Shown: positions 28,545 to 37,596, numbered from the stretch's first letter. The stretch is DNA of 64,000 nucleotides from Brevibacterium siliguriense (GCF_900105315.1 NZ_LT629766.1:1922001-1986000), one strand, 5' to 3'. Notes: generated by a model not told the origin, from the sequence alone. Program-made: numbers and translations.

Positions 28545-29005
28545 GCATCTCCCTTTTCAACATCGATGCACGACGCAGTGCTTCGGTGACCAAGCGACTC
28601 TTGGAACCTGACGAGATATCCGTCAGGATCTGCAACTACGAACTGTCGAACACCGGCTTCCTCGTTGTCGCTGATTCGATACCACTTTGATTCGGTCGGC
28701 ATGAAAAGGGGATAGCAGGCTTCGTTGAGAGAGTACTCGATGTCCCGAACATCTGAGACTGTGACCTGAAGGTTGAGTCCCCGTCCGAACGGCCTTTCCA
28801 AGTCACCGGCGACCCAATTTCGGCCTACACCTGTCTGCTCCAGCATGACGTGAGCTGAGTCCAGGGAAATGTAGGCGAATCTCTCTTCTGGTCGTTGGCA
28901 GTCGACCACGAACCCGCAGAGCTCACACTAAAAGTCGAGACTCTCACCGAGATCGCGGACGAGCAGTTCCGGAACGAGCGATGGCTCGAAGCGAGGTGAG
29001 GACAT
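28541..29005 (-). pseudogene. Bleomycin-resistance-type VOC protein interrupted by an in-frame TAG
   Basis: From ATG 29005 the minus-strand reading gives SSPRFEPSLVPELLVRDLGE and SLDF, then TAG at 28930-28928 (codon 26), then CELCGFVVDCQRPEERFAY and a complete VOC C-half. The stop sits where the family usually has tryptophan (FWCELCGF), so a TGG-to-TAG change explains it. Downstream translation could restart at GTG 28909 but would miss the first strand. An upstream ATG at 29023 is also in frame. Otherwise it would be a 154-residue VOC protein. Confidence 0.75.
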
Positions 29006-29030
29006 GTTTTCATCGTCGCACATGCTCGGA

Positions 29031-29092
29031 AGTTCATAGTGGCGAAAGGTCCGGAATGGTCGACGAGAACAGACTTTCTGCCACTATCAACT
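29031..29092. terminator. Imperfect inverted repeat downstream of the SDR gene
   Basis: Arms 29031-29051 and 29072-29092 pair over most of 21 positions (about 17 matches). It lies just after the SDR stop and before the VOC genes on the same strand, so it is a likely terminator. Confidence 0.5.
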
Positions 29093-29097
29093 TTCCA

Positions 29098-29763
29098 TCA
29101 GTAGCGAGCGGAGAAGCCGCCGTCCGCTGAGAAGATTTGGCCGTTGATCCACCCGCCCTCTGCGGAGAGCAGAAACGCCGTCACTCCAGCTACGTCATGG
29201 GGAGTGCCCATACGGCCGAGCGGCTGATAGGGAGCCAGCCCGGTCCGCGTCTCGTCATCCATCCAACCCGTGTCGATCGGCCCAGGATTGACGACGTTCG
29301 CCGAGATCTTCTTCGGCCCGAGCTCTCGTGCGGCTGAGATGACGATGCGATCGAGCGCACCCTTCGAAGCACCATAGGGCAGATTGCCTGTCGTGTGATC
29401 GCTGGTGAAGGCGACGATCGCGCCTCCCGACTCGCTGACCTGCCTGGCAAAGGCCGCGATGAGCAGCAGCGACGCACGAGCATTCACGGCCAAGTGGCGG
29501 TCGAAGCTCTTCGCTGTGGTGTCGAGGATTCCGGACTCTTCACCGTGAGCGTGGCTGAGCACCAACCCGTCGATGGTGCCGTGATCTCTGCGCACCCTGC
29601 CGACCAGCTTCTCTGCTTCTTGTGCAGACGACAGATCGCACGGATAGTCACCGGCATCCAGGTCACTCGTACAAACCGTCCAGCCGTCGGTGGCCAGCCG
29701 TGCGGATACTCCCGCGGCGATGCTGCTGTCTCGGCCTGAGCCGGTGATGAGCACTGTAGGCAT
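29098..29763 (-). CDS. Short-chain dehydrogenase/reductase
   Basis: NAD(P)-dependent oxidoreductase of 221 residues. The N-terminal TGSGRDSSIAAG replaces the standard glycine-rich TGxxxGIG loop, CDLS follows beta-3, VNARASLLL replaces the usual NNA region, and the catalytic YGASK (Tyr-x3-Lys) is intact, with PGPIDTGW and the ADGGF terminus. The altered cofactor loop resembles divergent enoyl-reductase-like SDRs. ATG 29763 lies 6 nt after a TAGGAT box. It diverges from the amino-acid dehydrogenase operon across a perfect inverted repeat. Confidence 0.85.
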   Translation of the reverse strand: MPTVLITGSGRDSSIAAGVSARLATDGWTVCTSDLDAGDYPCDLSSAQEAEKLVGRVRRDHGTIDGLVLSHAHGEESGILDTTAKSFDRHLAVNARASLLLIAAFARQVSESGGAIVAFTSDHTTGNLPYGASKGALDRIVISAARELGPKKISANVVNPGPIDTGWMDDETRTGLAPYQPLGRMGTPHDVAGVTAFLLSAEGGWINGQIFSADGGFSARY

Positions 29764-29769
29764 GCCCTG

Positions 29770-29775
29770 ATCCTA
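29770..29775 (-). promoter_or_regulatory. -10 box for a leaderless SDR transcript
   Basis: TAGGAT on the minus strand is separated by 6 nt from the ATG at 29763. Confidence 0.55.
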
Positions 29776-29822
29776 GCGCCCTTGACGCGGTGACCATCGT
29801 GCCGTCAGACTTGAGTCATATG

Positions 29823-29848
29823 CGTTACTGAACCGCGATTCAGTAACG
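29823..29848. promoter_or_regulatory. Perfect 10-bp inverted repeat, operator candidate
   Basis: CGTTACTGAA (29823-29832) and TTCAGTAACG (29839-29848) are exact complements with a 6-nt spacer. It lies 40 nt before the amino-acid dehydrogenase start and 60 nt from the divergent SDR start, well placed to control one or both. Confidence 0.65.
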
Positions 29849-29887
29849 ATCAGATGCCATCTGCTCCCGACTCTCCCTGGAGGCCCC

Positions 29888-31083
29888 ATGTTCATGGACA
29901 TCACCTGGCAGGACCCCGCCACCGGCGCGGCAGGCTATGTCGTCATCGACACTCTCGTGCGGGGCACCGCCTCGGGGGACTGCGCATGCGCAAAGGCTGC
30001 ACACTCGAGGAAGTGCGCGGACTCGCACAGGGGATGACACGCAAAGAGGCGATCCACCTGCGCAAGGGCCGCAGCTACGTCCCCGTCGGCGGAGCCAAGG
30101 GCGGAATCGACTTCGACCCCCGCGCGCCCGGTGCCAGGGACGTCCTCGAACGCTTCCTCGTCGACATCAACCCGATCATGCACGCCTACTGGGCCCTCGG
30201 CGAAGACCTCGGCGTCCGCCAGGACGACATCGACGAGATCCTCGCCCGCCGCGAACTCGGCTCCGGCCTCTCCGCCGTCGACAAACTCCTCGACGATCCG
30301 GCCGCCGTCGAAGTCCGCGCGGACACGGCCTTCTCCACGATCGTCGACGGCTTCGCCCAGGACGAACTCGTCGGCGGCCTCGGCGTGGCCACCTCGGTGC
30401 TCGCCGCCCTCAACGACGCCGGCCGCGACCCCCGCGCATCCACCGCCGTCATCCAAGGATTCGGATCCATGGGCGGAGCCACCGCCCGCTACCTCGCCGA
30501 GGCGGGACTGCGCATCGTCGGCATCGCCGACGCCGACGGTTTCGTGACCAACCCTGACGGACTCGACATCGAGGCACTGCTCGCCGCCCGTGACCAATTC
30601 GGGGGAATCGATCGCTCCTCGCTGCGCCCGGACGACCACGTCGGCGATCGCGACGACTGGCTCGCCGCCGACGCAGACGTCCTCGTCCCCGCCGCCGTCA
30701 GCTACTCGATCACCCCGGACAACTGCGACCGCATCACAGCCTCACTCATCGTCGAGGCCGCGAACATGCCCGTCCTGCCGGCAGCCGAAGAGGCGCTGCT
30801 GGCCCGCGGCATCACAGTCATCCCTGACTTCCTCGCGAACTCCGCGACGAACGCCTGGTGGTGGTGGGTGACCTTCGGCGACGTCGACGGCAGCTGGGAG
30901 GACAGCCGTGCCATCGTCACCACCACCTTGAACGAGCTCACCACCGAGGTGCTCGCCACAGCCCGCGAACAGGGCATCAGCCCCCGCGCGGCCGCGCAGG
31001 CGAAGGTCGATGCGAACCTCGCCGCACTCAGCGCAGCCTCGGCCGAACTCGACGTCGCCCCCGCCTCGGTGCCGGAAATCTAG
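29888..31083 (+). pseudogene. Glu/Leu/Phe/Val dehydrogenase with a frameshift in a G tract
   Basis: Oxidative deaminase converting an amino acid to a 2-oxo acid with NAD(P)+. ATG 29888 has TGGAGG upstream and reads MFMDITWQDPATGAAGYVV through VRGTASG, the expected N-terminus. The rest (GLRMRKGCTLEEVRGLAQ, then the catalytic-lysine segment GGAKGGIDF and the Rossmann motif GFGSMGG) is one frame away. The break is at five Gs, 29974-29978; a sixth G would restore the frame. It is either a real lesion or a homopolymer sequencing error. From the shifted frame alone translation would lack the first domain strand. Confidence 0.8.
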
Positions 31084-31087
31084 CGCC

Positions 31088-33160
31088 ATGGATGCGTTCT
31101 TCGATCCCGGCAGCGTCGCCGTCCTCGGAGCATCGAACGACTCCAGCAAATGGGGTTTCTGGCTCGCCGCCGGAGCCCTGCGCGGAGCCGAGCGACGCCG
31201 CGTCTACCTCATCAACGCGAAGGCAGCGTCGATCCAGGGTCAGCCGACGTACGCCCGTCTCAGAGACCTGCCGGAGACGCCCGAGCTGCTCGTCATCTCC
31301 GTGCCCGGTCCCACCGTCACGGAAGTCGTCGCCGAAGCACTCGAGAACGGAGTGCGCGCCTTCCTCATCATCTCCGCCCGCGTTCCCGACGCCGATGCCC
31401 TGGCCGTGACGATCCGTGAAGCCGGTGGTCGCCTCATCGGCCCGAACTCCCTAGGGCTCGTCGACTCTCGCAATGATCTGCTCCTGGCCTGGGGCAACTT
31501 CACTCCCGGGAGCCTCGCCGTGGTCACCCAGAGCGGTCAGCTCGGCACGGAGATCGCAACACTCGCAGCCCGCAGCGGACTCGGCATCTCCCGGTTCGCC
31601 TCGATCGGCGGACAATCCGACGTCCGTGCCGCCGAGGTGCTCGCCACCCTCGTCGACGATCCGGCCACCGCTCAGGTCGCGCTCTACCTCGAATCCTTCA
31701 CCGGCGGCATTGCCCTCGTCTCGGCGCTCCAAGCCCTGCGCGCCGCCGGGAAGCCGACGATGATCCTGACCACCGGAGCCTCCAGCGCAGGGGCGCGACT
31801 CGCCAAATCCCACACCGGATCGATGACCACGGCCATGGACACCATCGACGCCGCCTGCCGTGCCGCCGGCTCCATCCGCCTGACCACCCCCGGCCAGCTC
31901 GTCGAACTCGCCGGATTCTTCGCCTCCGCCTGGCTGCCGAAAGGCCGGCACATCGGCATGCTCTCCGACTCGGGTGGCCAGGGAGCGATCGCCGCCGACA
32001 CGGCCGAGAGCTGGAACCTGCACGTCACCGAGCTGACATCGGCCACACGGGACCGTGCCGCCGGAATCCTCACCGACGCCGACCACGTCGACAATCCCAT
32101 CGACCTCGACGGTGCGGGAGAGAAGAATCTCGACGTGTATGCGGACCTCGCCGAGGTGCTCCTGACCGATGCGGACATCGACGCCGTCGTCCTGTCCGGA
32201 TACTTCGGCTGCTACGGCGAAGACGTTCCCGATCTCCTTGACCGAGAGCTGACAGTCGTCGACCGTTTGGGCGAGATCGTCGCCGAGGCGAAGAAACCCG
32301 TCATCGTGCACTCGATGAGCGCCTCCTCGCCCGCCGTCACCCGCCTCTGGGAGCACGGCATACCGGCCTACACCTCCATAGAAGCGGCCATGCGCGTGCT
32401 CGCGCGCGCCGGGTTCTACGCCGCCCATTCGGGACGGCTCACCGACACCGTCGATCTCACCGGTCCGGTCACCCCGTGGGGCACCGGATACGCGGCCGCC
32501 CGGGCCGTGATCGAGGATGCTGGGATCCCCGTCCCCGCGGCCGTGACCGTGGGCAGCGTGGGGCTGGGGGAGACCCGTGAACCCGCCGAGGCGGTCCTGG
32601 GATCCGAACTCACTCCGCCGTTCGCGCTCAAGGCCGGTTGGCCGGCGCACAAGACCGAGGTCGGGGGCATCTGCCTGGGGCTGAACGATCTCACCGCGGT
32701 CGAAACGGCGTACGCGGACATGGTGGGCCGCCTCGGCGAGGGCGAGTACATCCTCGAGGAGATGGACACACGCGAGCACGTCGTCGAGATCCTTGTCGGA
32801 GGTCGGCAGGACGAGAACTTCGGGCCGCTCGTCGTCGTCGCCGCCGGAGGGACGGAGACCGAACTCTTCGCCGATACGTGGCTCGAACTCGCGCCCGTGA
32901 CCCACACCGAGGCCCTGGACATGATTGCGCGGCTGAGCTGCTCGCGGCTGCTCACCGGATGGCGGGGCAGGCCCGCCGCAGACATCGACGCCCTGGCCGA
33001 GGTCATCGTCGCGGTGTCCAGACTGGTGGCCGGAAACAATGAGATCTCCGAAATCGAGATCAACCCGGTCCGTGTCGCCCCGGATGGCGCCCTGGCCGTC
33101 GACGCGCTCGTCGTGACCACAGAGAAAGCGCCGGCAGAGAATCCGAACAACGAGGAATGA
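31088..33160 (+). CDS. Acyl-CoA synthetase (NDP-forming), fused alpha and beta subunits
   Basis: ADP/GDP-forming acid-CoA ligase that interconverts acyl-CoA, ADP and phosphate with acid, CoA and ATP. The 690-residue protein has a CoA-binding Rossmann domain (DPGSVAVLGAS), succinyl-CoA-ligase-like domains (GPNSLGLVD, TQSGQLG), the phospho-His region in HTGSMTT, and a C-terminal ATP-grasp half from about residue 475 (KAGWPAHKTEVGG, EISEIEINPV). ATG 31088 starts 5 nt after the preceding stop. The third gene begins by a 4-nt overlap, so this is a tight operon. Confidence 0.9.
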   Translation: MDAFFDPGSVAVLGASNDSSKWGFWLAAGALRGAERRRVYLINAKAASIQGQPTYARLRDLPETPELLVISVPGPTVTEVVAEALENGVRAFLIISARVPDADALAVTIREAGGRLIGPNSLGLVDSRNDLLLAWGNFTPGSLAVVTQSGQLGTEIATLAARSGLGISRFASIGGQSDVRAAEVLATLVDDPATAQVALYLESFTGGIALVSALQALRAAGKPTMILTTGASSAGARLAKSHTGSMTTAMDTIDAACRAAGSIRLTTPGQLVELAGFFASAWLPKGRHIGMLSDSGGQGAIAADTAESWNLHVTELTSATRDRAAGILTDADHVDNPIDLDGAGEKNLDVYADLAEVLLTDADIDAVVLSGYFGCYGEDVPDLLDRELTVVDRLGEIVAEAKKPVIVHSMSASSPAVTRLWEHGIPAYTSIEAAMRVLARAGFYAAHSGRLTDTVDLTGPVTPWGTGYAAARAVIEDAGIPVPAAVTVGSVGLGETREPAEAVLGSELTPPFALKAGWPAHKTEVGGICLGLNDLTAVETAYADMVGRLGEGEYILEEMDTREHVVEILVGGRQDENFGPLVVVAAGGTETELFADTWLELAPVTHTEALDMIARLSCSRLLTGWRGRPAADIDALAEVIVAVSRLVAGNNEISEIEINPVRVAPDGALAVDALVVTTEKAPAENPNNEE

Positions 33161-34797
33161 GCATGGAACAGAAGACCATCACCGGCGGAGCGCATCTGGC
33201 CCGCGCACTCAAGGCCGAGGGGATCACTCGCGTCTTCGGGATCCCCGGGACCCACAACCTCGAGATCTTCGCACAGCTGAGCGCCGCGGGCATCGACATC
33301 GTCTCACCCCGCCACGAACAGGGTGCGGGCTACATGGCCGACGGTGCAGCCCGCGTCACCGGCGAGGTGCAGGTCATCGTCACGACCACCGGACCGGCCG
33401 CGCTCAACGCGCTCACCGCCCTGCTGCAGTCCTTCACCGACTCCGTGCCCGTCCTCCTCATCACACCGGGCATGCCGCTGACCCACCCCGGCCGCGGCAA
33501 CGGACTCCTCCACGAAGTGCGCGACCAGTCCGCGGCACTGTCGGCCGTCCTCACCGAGGTCACGCGGGTCACCAGCCCCGGCGAGGTGTCCCTGGCGGTC
33601 GGGCAGACGCTGTCGGCGATGCGCTCGGGTCGGACCCGCCCGGCCGCCATCGAGATCCCGCTCGACCTCATCGAATCCGCCGGCACAGGAGTGCTCCATC
33701 CGTCCGTGACTCGGGCCCTGCCGGTCCCCGTGCCCTCGAACATCGATGCCGCCGCCGAGGCGATCGCCGGCTCGAATCGTCCGCTCATCATCGCCGGCGC
33801 CGGAGCGCACGGAGCAGGGGAGGAGATCGCAGCGCTGGCGGAGACGCTCGGCGGGGGAATCGTCCTGTCATCGAATGCGAAGGGACTCGTCGATGACCGC
33901 GCCGAGACCACCATCGGCGCCGTCGGGGTGCTCGAACTGCTCCCAGAGCTCACGGGCGATGCCGATGCGGTCATCGCCATCGGCACGGAACTGGCACCCA
34001 GTGACTTCTGGCCGGAACCCCTGCCGCTGCCTGAAACCGTGGTGCGCGTCGACATCGATGAGGTGCAGATGCTGACGAACGCAAGCGTCACCCATCCGAT
34101 CCTCGCGGCTGCCATGGATGCGACGGCCGCCCTGAACAGGCGGGTGTCTGCGCTGCGGGCGGAGTCCGCGACTGCCGCCGCACGGGACTGGACGGCCGGC
34201 TGGAAGTCCAGGGCCGCCTCGGCGATGGAGTCCGAGGGCCGGCCCTGGGCCGATCTGTCGAAGGCGCTCACGGCGTTCGCACGGTCCGAGGATTCGCCGC
34301 TCATCGTCGCGGCGGACTCGACGATGGCCTGCTACTACGGGGTGCAGACCGGGTGGAACGCCCGCCCCGGTGACCGGTTCCTCTATCCGGCCGGGGCCGG
34401 AACGCTCGGTTTCGGTCTGCCCGCCGGGATCGGGGCGAAGCTCGCGGCTCCGCAGGCCAGAGTGGTCGCGGTCGAAGGCGATGGGGGATCGATGTTCACG
34501 ATCGCCGAACTCACCGCGGCTGTACAGGCGGGCGTGAGGATGAGCCTCATCATCGTCGACAACGGCGGGTACGGGGAGATCCGCAACGAGATGGAGGACC
34601 GCGGGGACACTCCCTCCGGGGTGAAGCTCACCGGACCGGACTTCCCGGCACTCGCGCAGTCGATGGGGGCACGGGGGGTCCACGTCGACGGTGCGGACGC
34701 GCTGTTGGCGGCACTCACCGAGGCCGAGGCCGCAGATGGTCCGACCCTCATCCACATCACCGAGGACTCGCGCGCTGCGGCAGACATGCTCGGCTGA
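33157..34797 (+). CDS. Thiamine-diphosphate-dependent 2-oxo acid decarboxylase / acetolactate-synthase-like enzyme
   Basis: ThDP enzyme of 546 residues. The N-terminal domain has the activating Glu in PRHEQGAGYMADG, the middle domain binds nucleotide or is structural, and the C-terminal domain has the ThDP motif GDGGSMFTIAELTAAVQAG with NGGYGEI. The N-terminus (FGIPGTHNLEIF) most resembles 5-guanidino-2-oxopentanoate decarboxylases, but context favours a general 2-oxo acid decarboxylase; I do not assign a substrate. ATG 33157 overlaps the upstream stop; ATG 33163 has better spacing from GAGGA. Confidence 0.85.
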   Translation: MSMEQKTITGGAHLARALKAEGITRVFGIPGTHNLEIFAQLSAAGIDIVSPRHEQGAGYMADGAARVTGEVQVIVTTTGPAALNALTALLQSFTDSVPVLLITPGMPLTHPGRGNGLLHEVRDQSAALSAVLTEVTRVTSPGEVSLAVGQTLSAMRSGRTRPAAIEIPLDLIESAGTGVLHPSVTRALPVPVPSNIDAAAEAIAGSNRPLIIAGAGAHGAGEEIAALAETLGGGIVLSSNAKGLVDDRAETTIGAVGVLELLPELTGDADAVIAIGTELAPSDFWPEPLPLPETVVRVDIDEVQMLTNASVTHPILAAAMDATAALNRRVSALRAESATAAARDWTAGWKSRAASAMESEGRPWADLSKALTAFARSEDSPLIVAADSTMACYYGVQTGWNARPGDRFLYPAGAGTLGFGLPAGIGAKLAAPQARVVAVEGDGGSMFTIAELTAAVQAGVRMSLIIVDNGGYGEIRNEMEDRGDTPSGVKLTGPDFPALAQSMGARGVHVDGADALLAALTEAEAADGPTLIHITEDSRAAADMLG

Positions 34798-34866
34798 CTC
34801 GGGACGAGGCAAGCCGGTCGGGCGCAACGGGGCGCCCGACCTCCACTGACATTCGAAGGAGAACTC

Positions 34867-36033
34867 ATGAGCTATACACCTTGGCCGCTGACCGACGAGC
34901 AGCACGACATCCTCGATCTCGTGAGCGGATTCGCCCACGACACGGTCAGACCTGCCGGTCGCCGCGTCGACGAAGCCGACACCGAATCGCCCGTGGACAT
35001 CTTCAGAGCCGCCGCGAAACTGGGAATCACCGACTTCATGATTCCCGAGGCATTCGGCGGCGGCGGGTACACCGACGTCTTCACCCAATGCCTCGTCCAG
35101 GAGCAGCTGTGCTTCGGGGACCCGGGGATCGGGAACTTCGTGTGCTCGAACGGCTTCTTCGCCGACCCGATCCTCGCCCTGGGCACGCCGGAGCAGAAGG
35201 AGGAGTGGCTGCGCCCCCTCACTGGTCCGGACCCGAAGATCACTGCCCTGGCAACGACGGAACCCGGCTCCGGATCGGACTCGGCCTCGATCATCACCCG
35301 CGCGGATGCCGTCGACGGCGGATACGTGCTCAACGGGCAGAAGGCCTGGATCTCGAACGCGGGACTCGCCGACTTCTACGTCGTCTTCGCCAAGACCGAC
35401 CCGACTCGGCGCTCGCGTGGGATCAGCGCCTTCCTCCTACCTCGGGAGACCGAGGGGATGGAGTTCGGGGCGCCGATGAAGAAGATGGGGCAGCGGGCCA
35501 TCGTGTGTCGGGAGATCTTCTTCTCCGATGCCTTCGTGCCCACGTCGAACCGCCTCGGCGAGGAGGGGCAGGGTTTCTACGGACTCATGCGCACCTTCGA
35601 CATCTCACGGGTGGTGCTCGGGGCTGCGGCGCTCGGCACGGCACGGGCGGCCTTCGAATACGCGCGTGACTACGCGCGGGAGCGCACGCAGTTCGGGCAG
35701 AAGATCATCGATCATCAGGCCGTCGCTTTCCGGCTGGCGGATATGTCCTCGCGCATCGATGCCGCGTGGCTGCAGGTGCTCAACGCGGCGCGGATGCTCG
35801 ATGCCGGTGATGCCGTGGATCGGCAGCGGATGAGCGCCGCTGCGGCGATGGCGAAGCTGGGTGCCTCGGAGACGGCGATGTTCTGCACCTGGGCGGCCGT
35901 GCAGACGCTGGGCGGATGGGGGTACTCGCGGGAGCATCCCGTCGAGCAGTGGATGCGCGATGCCAAGCTCGAGGAGATCGAAGAAGGCACCTCGGACATC
36001 ATGCGGCTGCTCATCTCTCGCAACCTCGGGTGA
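34867..36033 (+). CDS. Acyl-CoA dehydrogenase
   Basis: FAD-dependent alpha,beta-dehydrogenase of acyl-CoAs. The 388-residue protein has the signatures LATTEPGSGSDSA and KAWISNAG in the beta domain and, at the C-terminus, EHPVEQWMRDAKLEEIEEGTS, where the glutamate of the EGTSDIMR stretch is the likely catalytic base. GAAGGAG lies 6 nt before the ATG. It ends the operon after the amino-acid dehydrogenase, the NDP-forming ligase and the ThDP decarboxylase; together these suggest oxidation of an amino-acid-derived acyl group. Confidence 0.92.
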   Translation: MSYTPWPLTDEQHDILDLVSGFAHDTVRPAGRRVDEADTESPVDIFRAAAKLGITDFMIPEAFGGGGYTDVFTQCLVQEQLCFGDPGIGNFVCSNGFFADPILALGTPEQKEEWLRPLTGPDPKITALATTEPGSGSDSASIITRADAVDGGYVLNGQKAWISNAGLADFYVVFAKTDPTRRSRGISAFLLPRETEGMEFGAPMKKMGQRAIVCREIFFSDAFVPTSNRLGEEGQGFYGLMRTFDISRVVLGAAALGTARAAFEYARDYARERTQFGQKIIDHQAVAFRLADMSSRIDAAWLQVLNAARMLDAGDAVDRQRMSAAAAMAKLGASETAMFCTWAAVQTLGGWGYSREHPVEQWMRDAKLEEIEEGTSDIMRLLISRNLG

Positions 36034-36112
36034 GTGGGTGCCAAGGCAGCCTCGGGCGACATGGTGACCTCGTCACCTCGCGTCATATGGAATAGGATGC
36101 CGGAACCCCTTG

Positions 36113-36141
36113 TTGTCCGAGATGAGACCCTGGGATAGGGT
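36113..36141 (+). promoter_or_regulatory. sodA promoter
   Basis: TTGTCC (36113-36118), a 17-bp spacer and TAGGGT (36136-36141) give a near-consensus promoter with a leader of about 46 nt ending in CAGGAGGA. Confidence 0.6.
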
Positions 36142-36193
36142 CGAAATGAAGCCACCGATGTGGTGGTCATCAAATCTGATCAGGAGGAATCTC

Positions 36194-36820
36194 ATGGCTG
36201 AGCAGTACACACTTCCGGAACTGCCCTACGACTACTCCGCTCTTGAGCCGCACATCTCGGCTCGCATCATGGAGCTGCACCACGACAAGCACCACGCCAC
36301 CTACGTCAAGGGCGCCAACACCGCCGTTGAGCAGCTGGCCGAAGCACGCGAGTCCGGCAACCTCGCCGCTGTGCCGAAGCTGACCCGCGACCTCGCATTC
36401 AACCTGGGCGGTCACGTCAACCACTCGATCTTCTGGAACAATATGTCCCCGGACGGTGGAGACAAGCCGGTCGGTGAACTCGCCGCAGCCATCGATGACC
36501 AGTTCGGTTCCTTCGACAAGTTCCGCGAGCACTTCACCACTGCTGCCACCACGATCCAGGGCTCCGGCTGGGCCGTGCTCGTCTACGACCAGCTCGGCGG
36601 AAACCTCTTCATCGAGCAGCTCAAGGACCAGCAGTCCGACATCCAGCTCGGCGGCACCCCGGTTCTGCAGCTCGACATGTGGGAGCACGCCTTCTACCTC
36701 GACTACCAGAACGTCAAGCCTGACTACGTCAAGGCTTGGTGGAACATCGTCAACTGGGCCGACGCCGGCGCACGTTTCGACCGCGCAGTCGCTCAGACGA
36801 AGGGCCTCCTCCTCGGCTGA
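36194..36820 (+). CDS. sodA: Superoxide dismutase, Mn/Fe type
   Basis: Dismutates superoxide to peroxide and oxygen. The 208-residue protein starts with the family motif [15 protein letters not shown], has [12 protein letters not shown] with the first metal histidine, [10 protein letters not shown] with the second, and [19 protein letters not shown] with the final Asp and His ligands. Metal choice (Mn, Fe or either) cannot be settled by reading. A very strong ribosome binding site and promoter suggest high expression. No signal peptide is present. Confidence 0.97.
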   Translation: MAEQYTLPELPYDYSALEPHISARIMELHHDKHHATYVKGANTAVEQLAEARESGNLAAVPKLTRDLAFNLGGHVNHSIFWNNMSPDGGDKPVGELAAAIDDQFGSFDKFREHFTTAATTIQGSGWAVLVYDQLGGNLFIEQLKDQQSDIQLGGTPVLQLDMWEHAFYLDYQNVKPDYVKAWWNIVNWADAGARFDRAVAQTKGLLLG

Positions 36821-36827
36821 GACCCCA

Positions 36828-36893
36828 ATTGCTACCTGACGGCGGCCCAGCAACCTCGCGCGAGGTTGCTGGGCCGCCGTCAGGTTGTTTGGG
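36828..36893. repeat. Palindromic repeat element, copy 2 (perfect)
   Basis: Positions 36834-36885 form a perfect palindrome of 2 x 26 bp, preceded by ATTGCT. It lies 13 nt after the sodA stop and could serve as its terminator. Confidence 0.9.
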
Positions 36894-36942
36894 GGAGTGG
36901 AACCGGCGCCGGTGGAAGTGCCGTCGGACTGGCCGCTGCGGA

Positions 36943-36948
36943 TAGGGT
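36943..36948 (+). promoter_or_regulatory. -10 box for a leaderless GNAT transcript
   Basis: TAGGGT is followed by 6 nt and ATG 36955. Confidence 0.55.
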
Positions 36949-36954
36949 GACCGG

Positions 36955-37515
36955 ATGAGCGCAATACTCAGACCGTGGAAGTCGGGCGACGCCGAGGCAC
37001 TGGCCGGGGTGTATGAGCGTGCCGATGACGCCCTGCTGAGCAACATCCCCGACGACCGCACGATCGTCGGTGCCCAGACATGGATCACAAGTATCACCGA
37101 CGCCGAGGCAGCTGGTGACCTCTGCGCTCGGGCGATCGTCCATGACGGGGACAGATCAGAGCAACGGATCCTCGGCAAGGTCATGGCCTCAGGGATCGAG
37201 CGCCGGCATTCGAGCGCCTGGATCTCCTATTGGGCCGTGGCTGAAGCTCGAGGCCACGGTCTGGTCTCGGCGGCGCTGCGCAGCTTCGTCGATTTCCTCC
37301 ACGACGAACTCGGGATCTACCGGCTCGAACTCGGTTATCGCGTGAACAATCCGGCCTCGGCCGCAGTTGCACGGAACGCGGGCTTTATCATCGAAGGCCG
37401 TGAACGGGAGAAGCTGCTCTACGACGGCGTCCGCTATGACACCGAGGTCTGTGCTCGTCTCAGTGGAGACCCGAGGCACCCCGGTCTGCGAATGCCGATC
37501 GCCGCACCTCACTGA
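36955..37515 (+). CDS. GNAT N-acetyltransferase (RimJ/RimL-like)
   Basis: Acetyl-CoA-dependent acetyltransferase of 186 residues, of the type that acetylates protein N-termini or small amines. Segments include LRPWKSGDAEALAGVYERA at the N-terminus, a SYWAVAEARGHGLVSAALRS loop binding acetyl-CoA, and LELGYRVNNPASAAVARNAG followed by EGREREKLLYDG, the classic RimJ/L C-terminus. No Shine-Dalgarno sequence is present. The gene sits alone between two copies of the palindromic repeat. Confidence 0.85.
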   Translation: MSAILRPWKSGDAEALAGVYERADDALLSNIPDDRTIVGAQTWITSITDAEAAGDLCARAIVHDGDRSEQRILGKVMASGIERRHSSAWISYWAVAEARGHGLVSAALRSFVDFLHDELGIYRLELGYRVNNPASAAVARNAGFIIEGREREKLLYDGVRYDTEVCARLSGDPRHPGLRMPIAAPH

Positions 37516-37532
37516 CCCCACTCCCGCCCTCC

Positions 37533-37596
37533 AGAACTACCTGACGGGGGCCCAGCAACCTGGCGCCAGGTATCTCAGCCCCCGTCAGGTAGCAAT
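37533..37596. repeat. Palindromic repeat element, copy 3
   Basis: A 52-nt imperfect palindrome at 37539-37590 with 3' flank AGCAAT, the complement of the ATTGCT flank of the other copies. It lies 23 nt after the GNAT stop. Confidence 0.85.
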
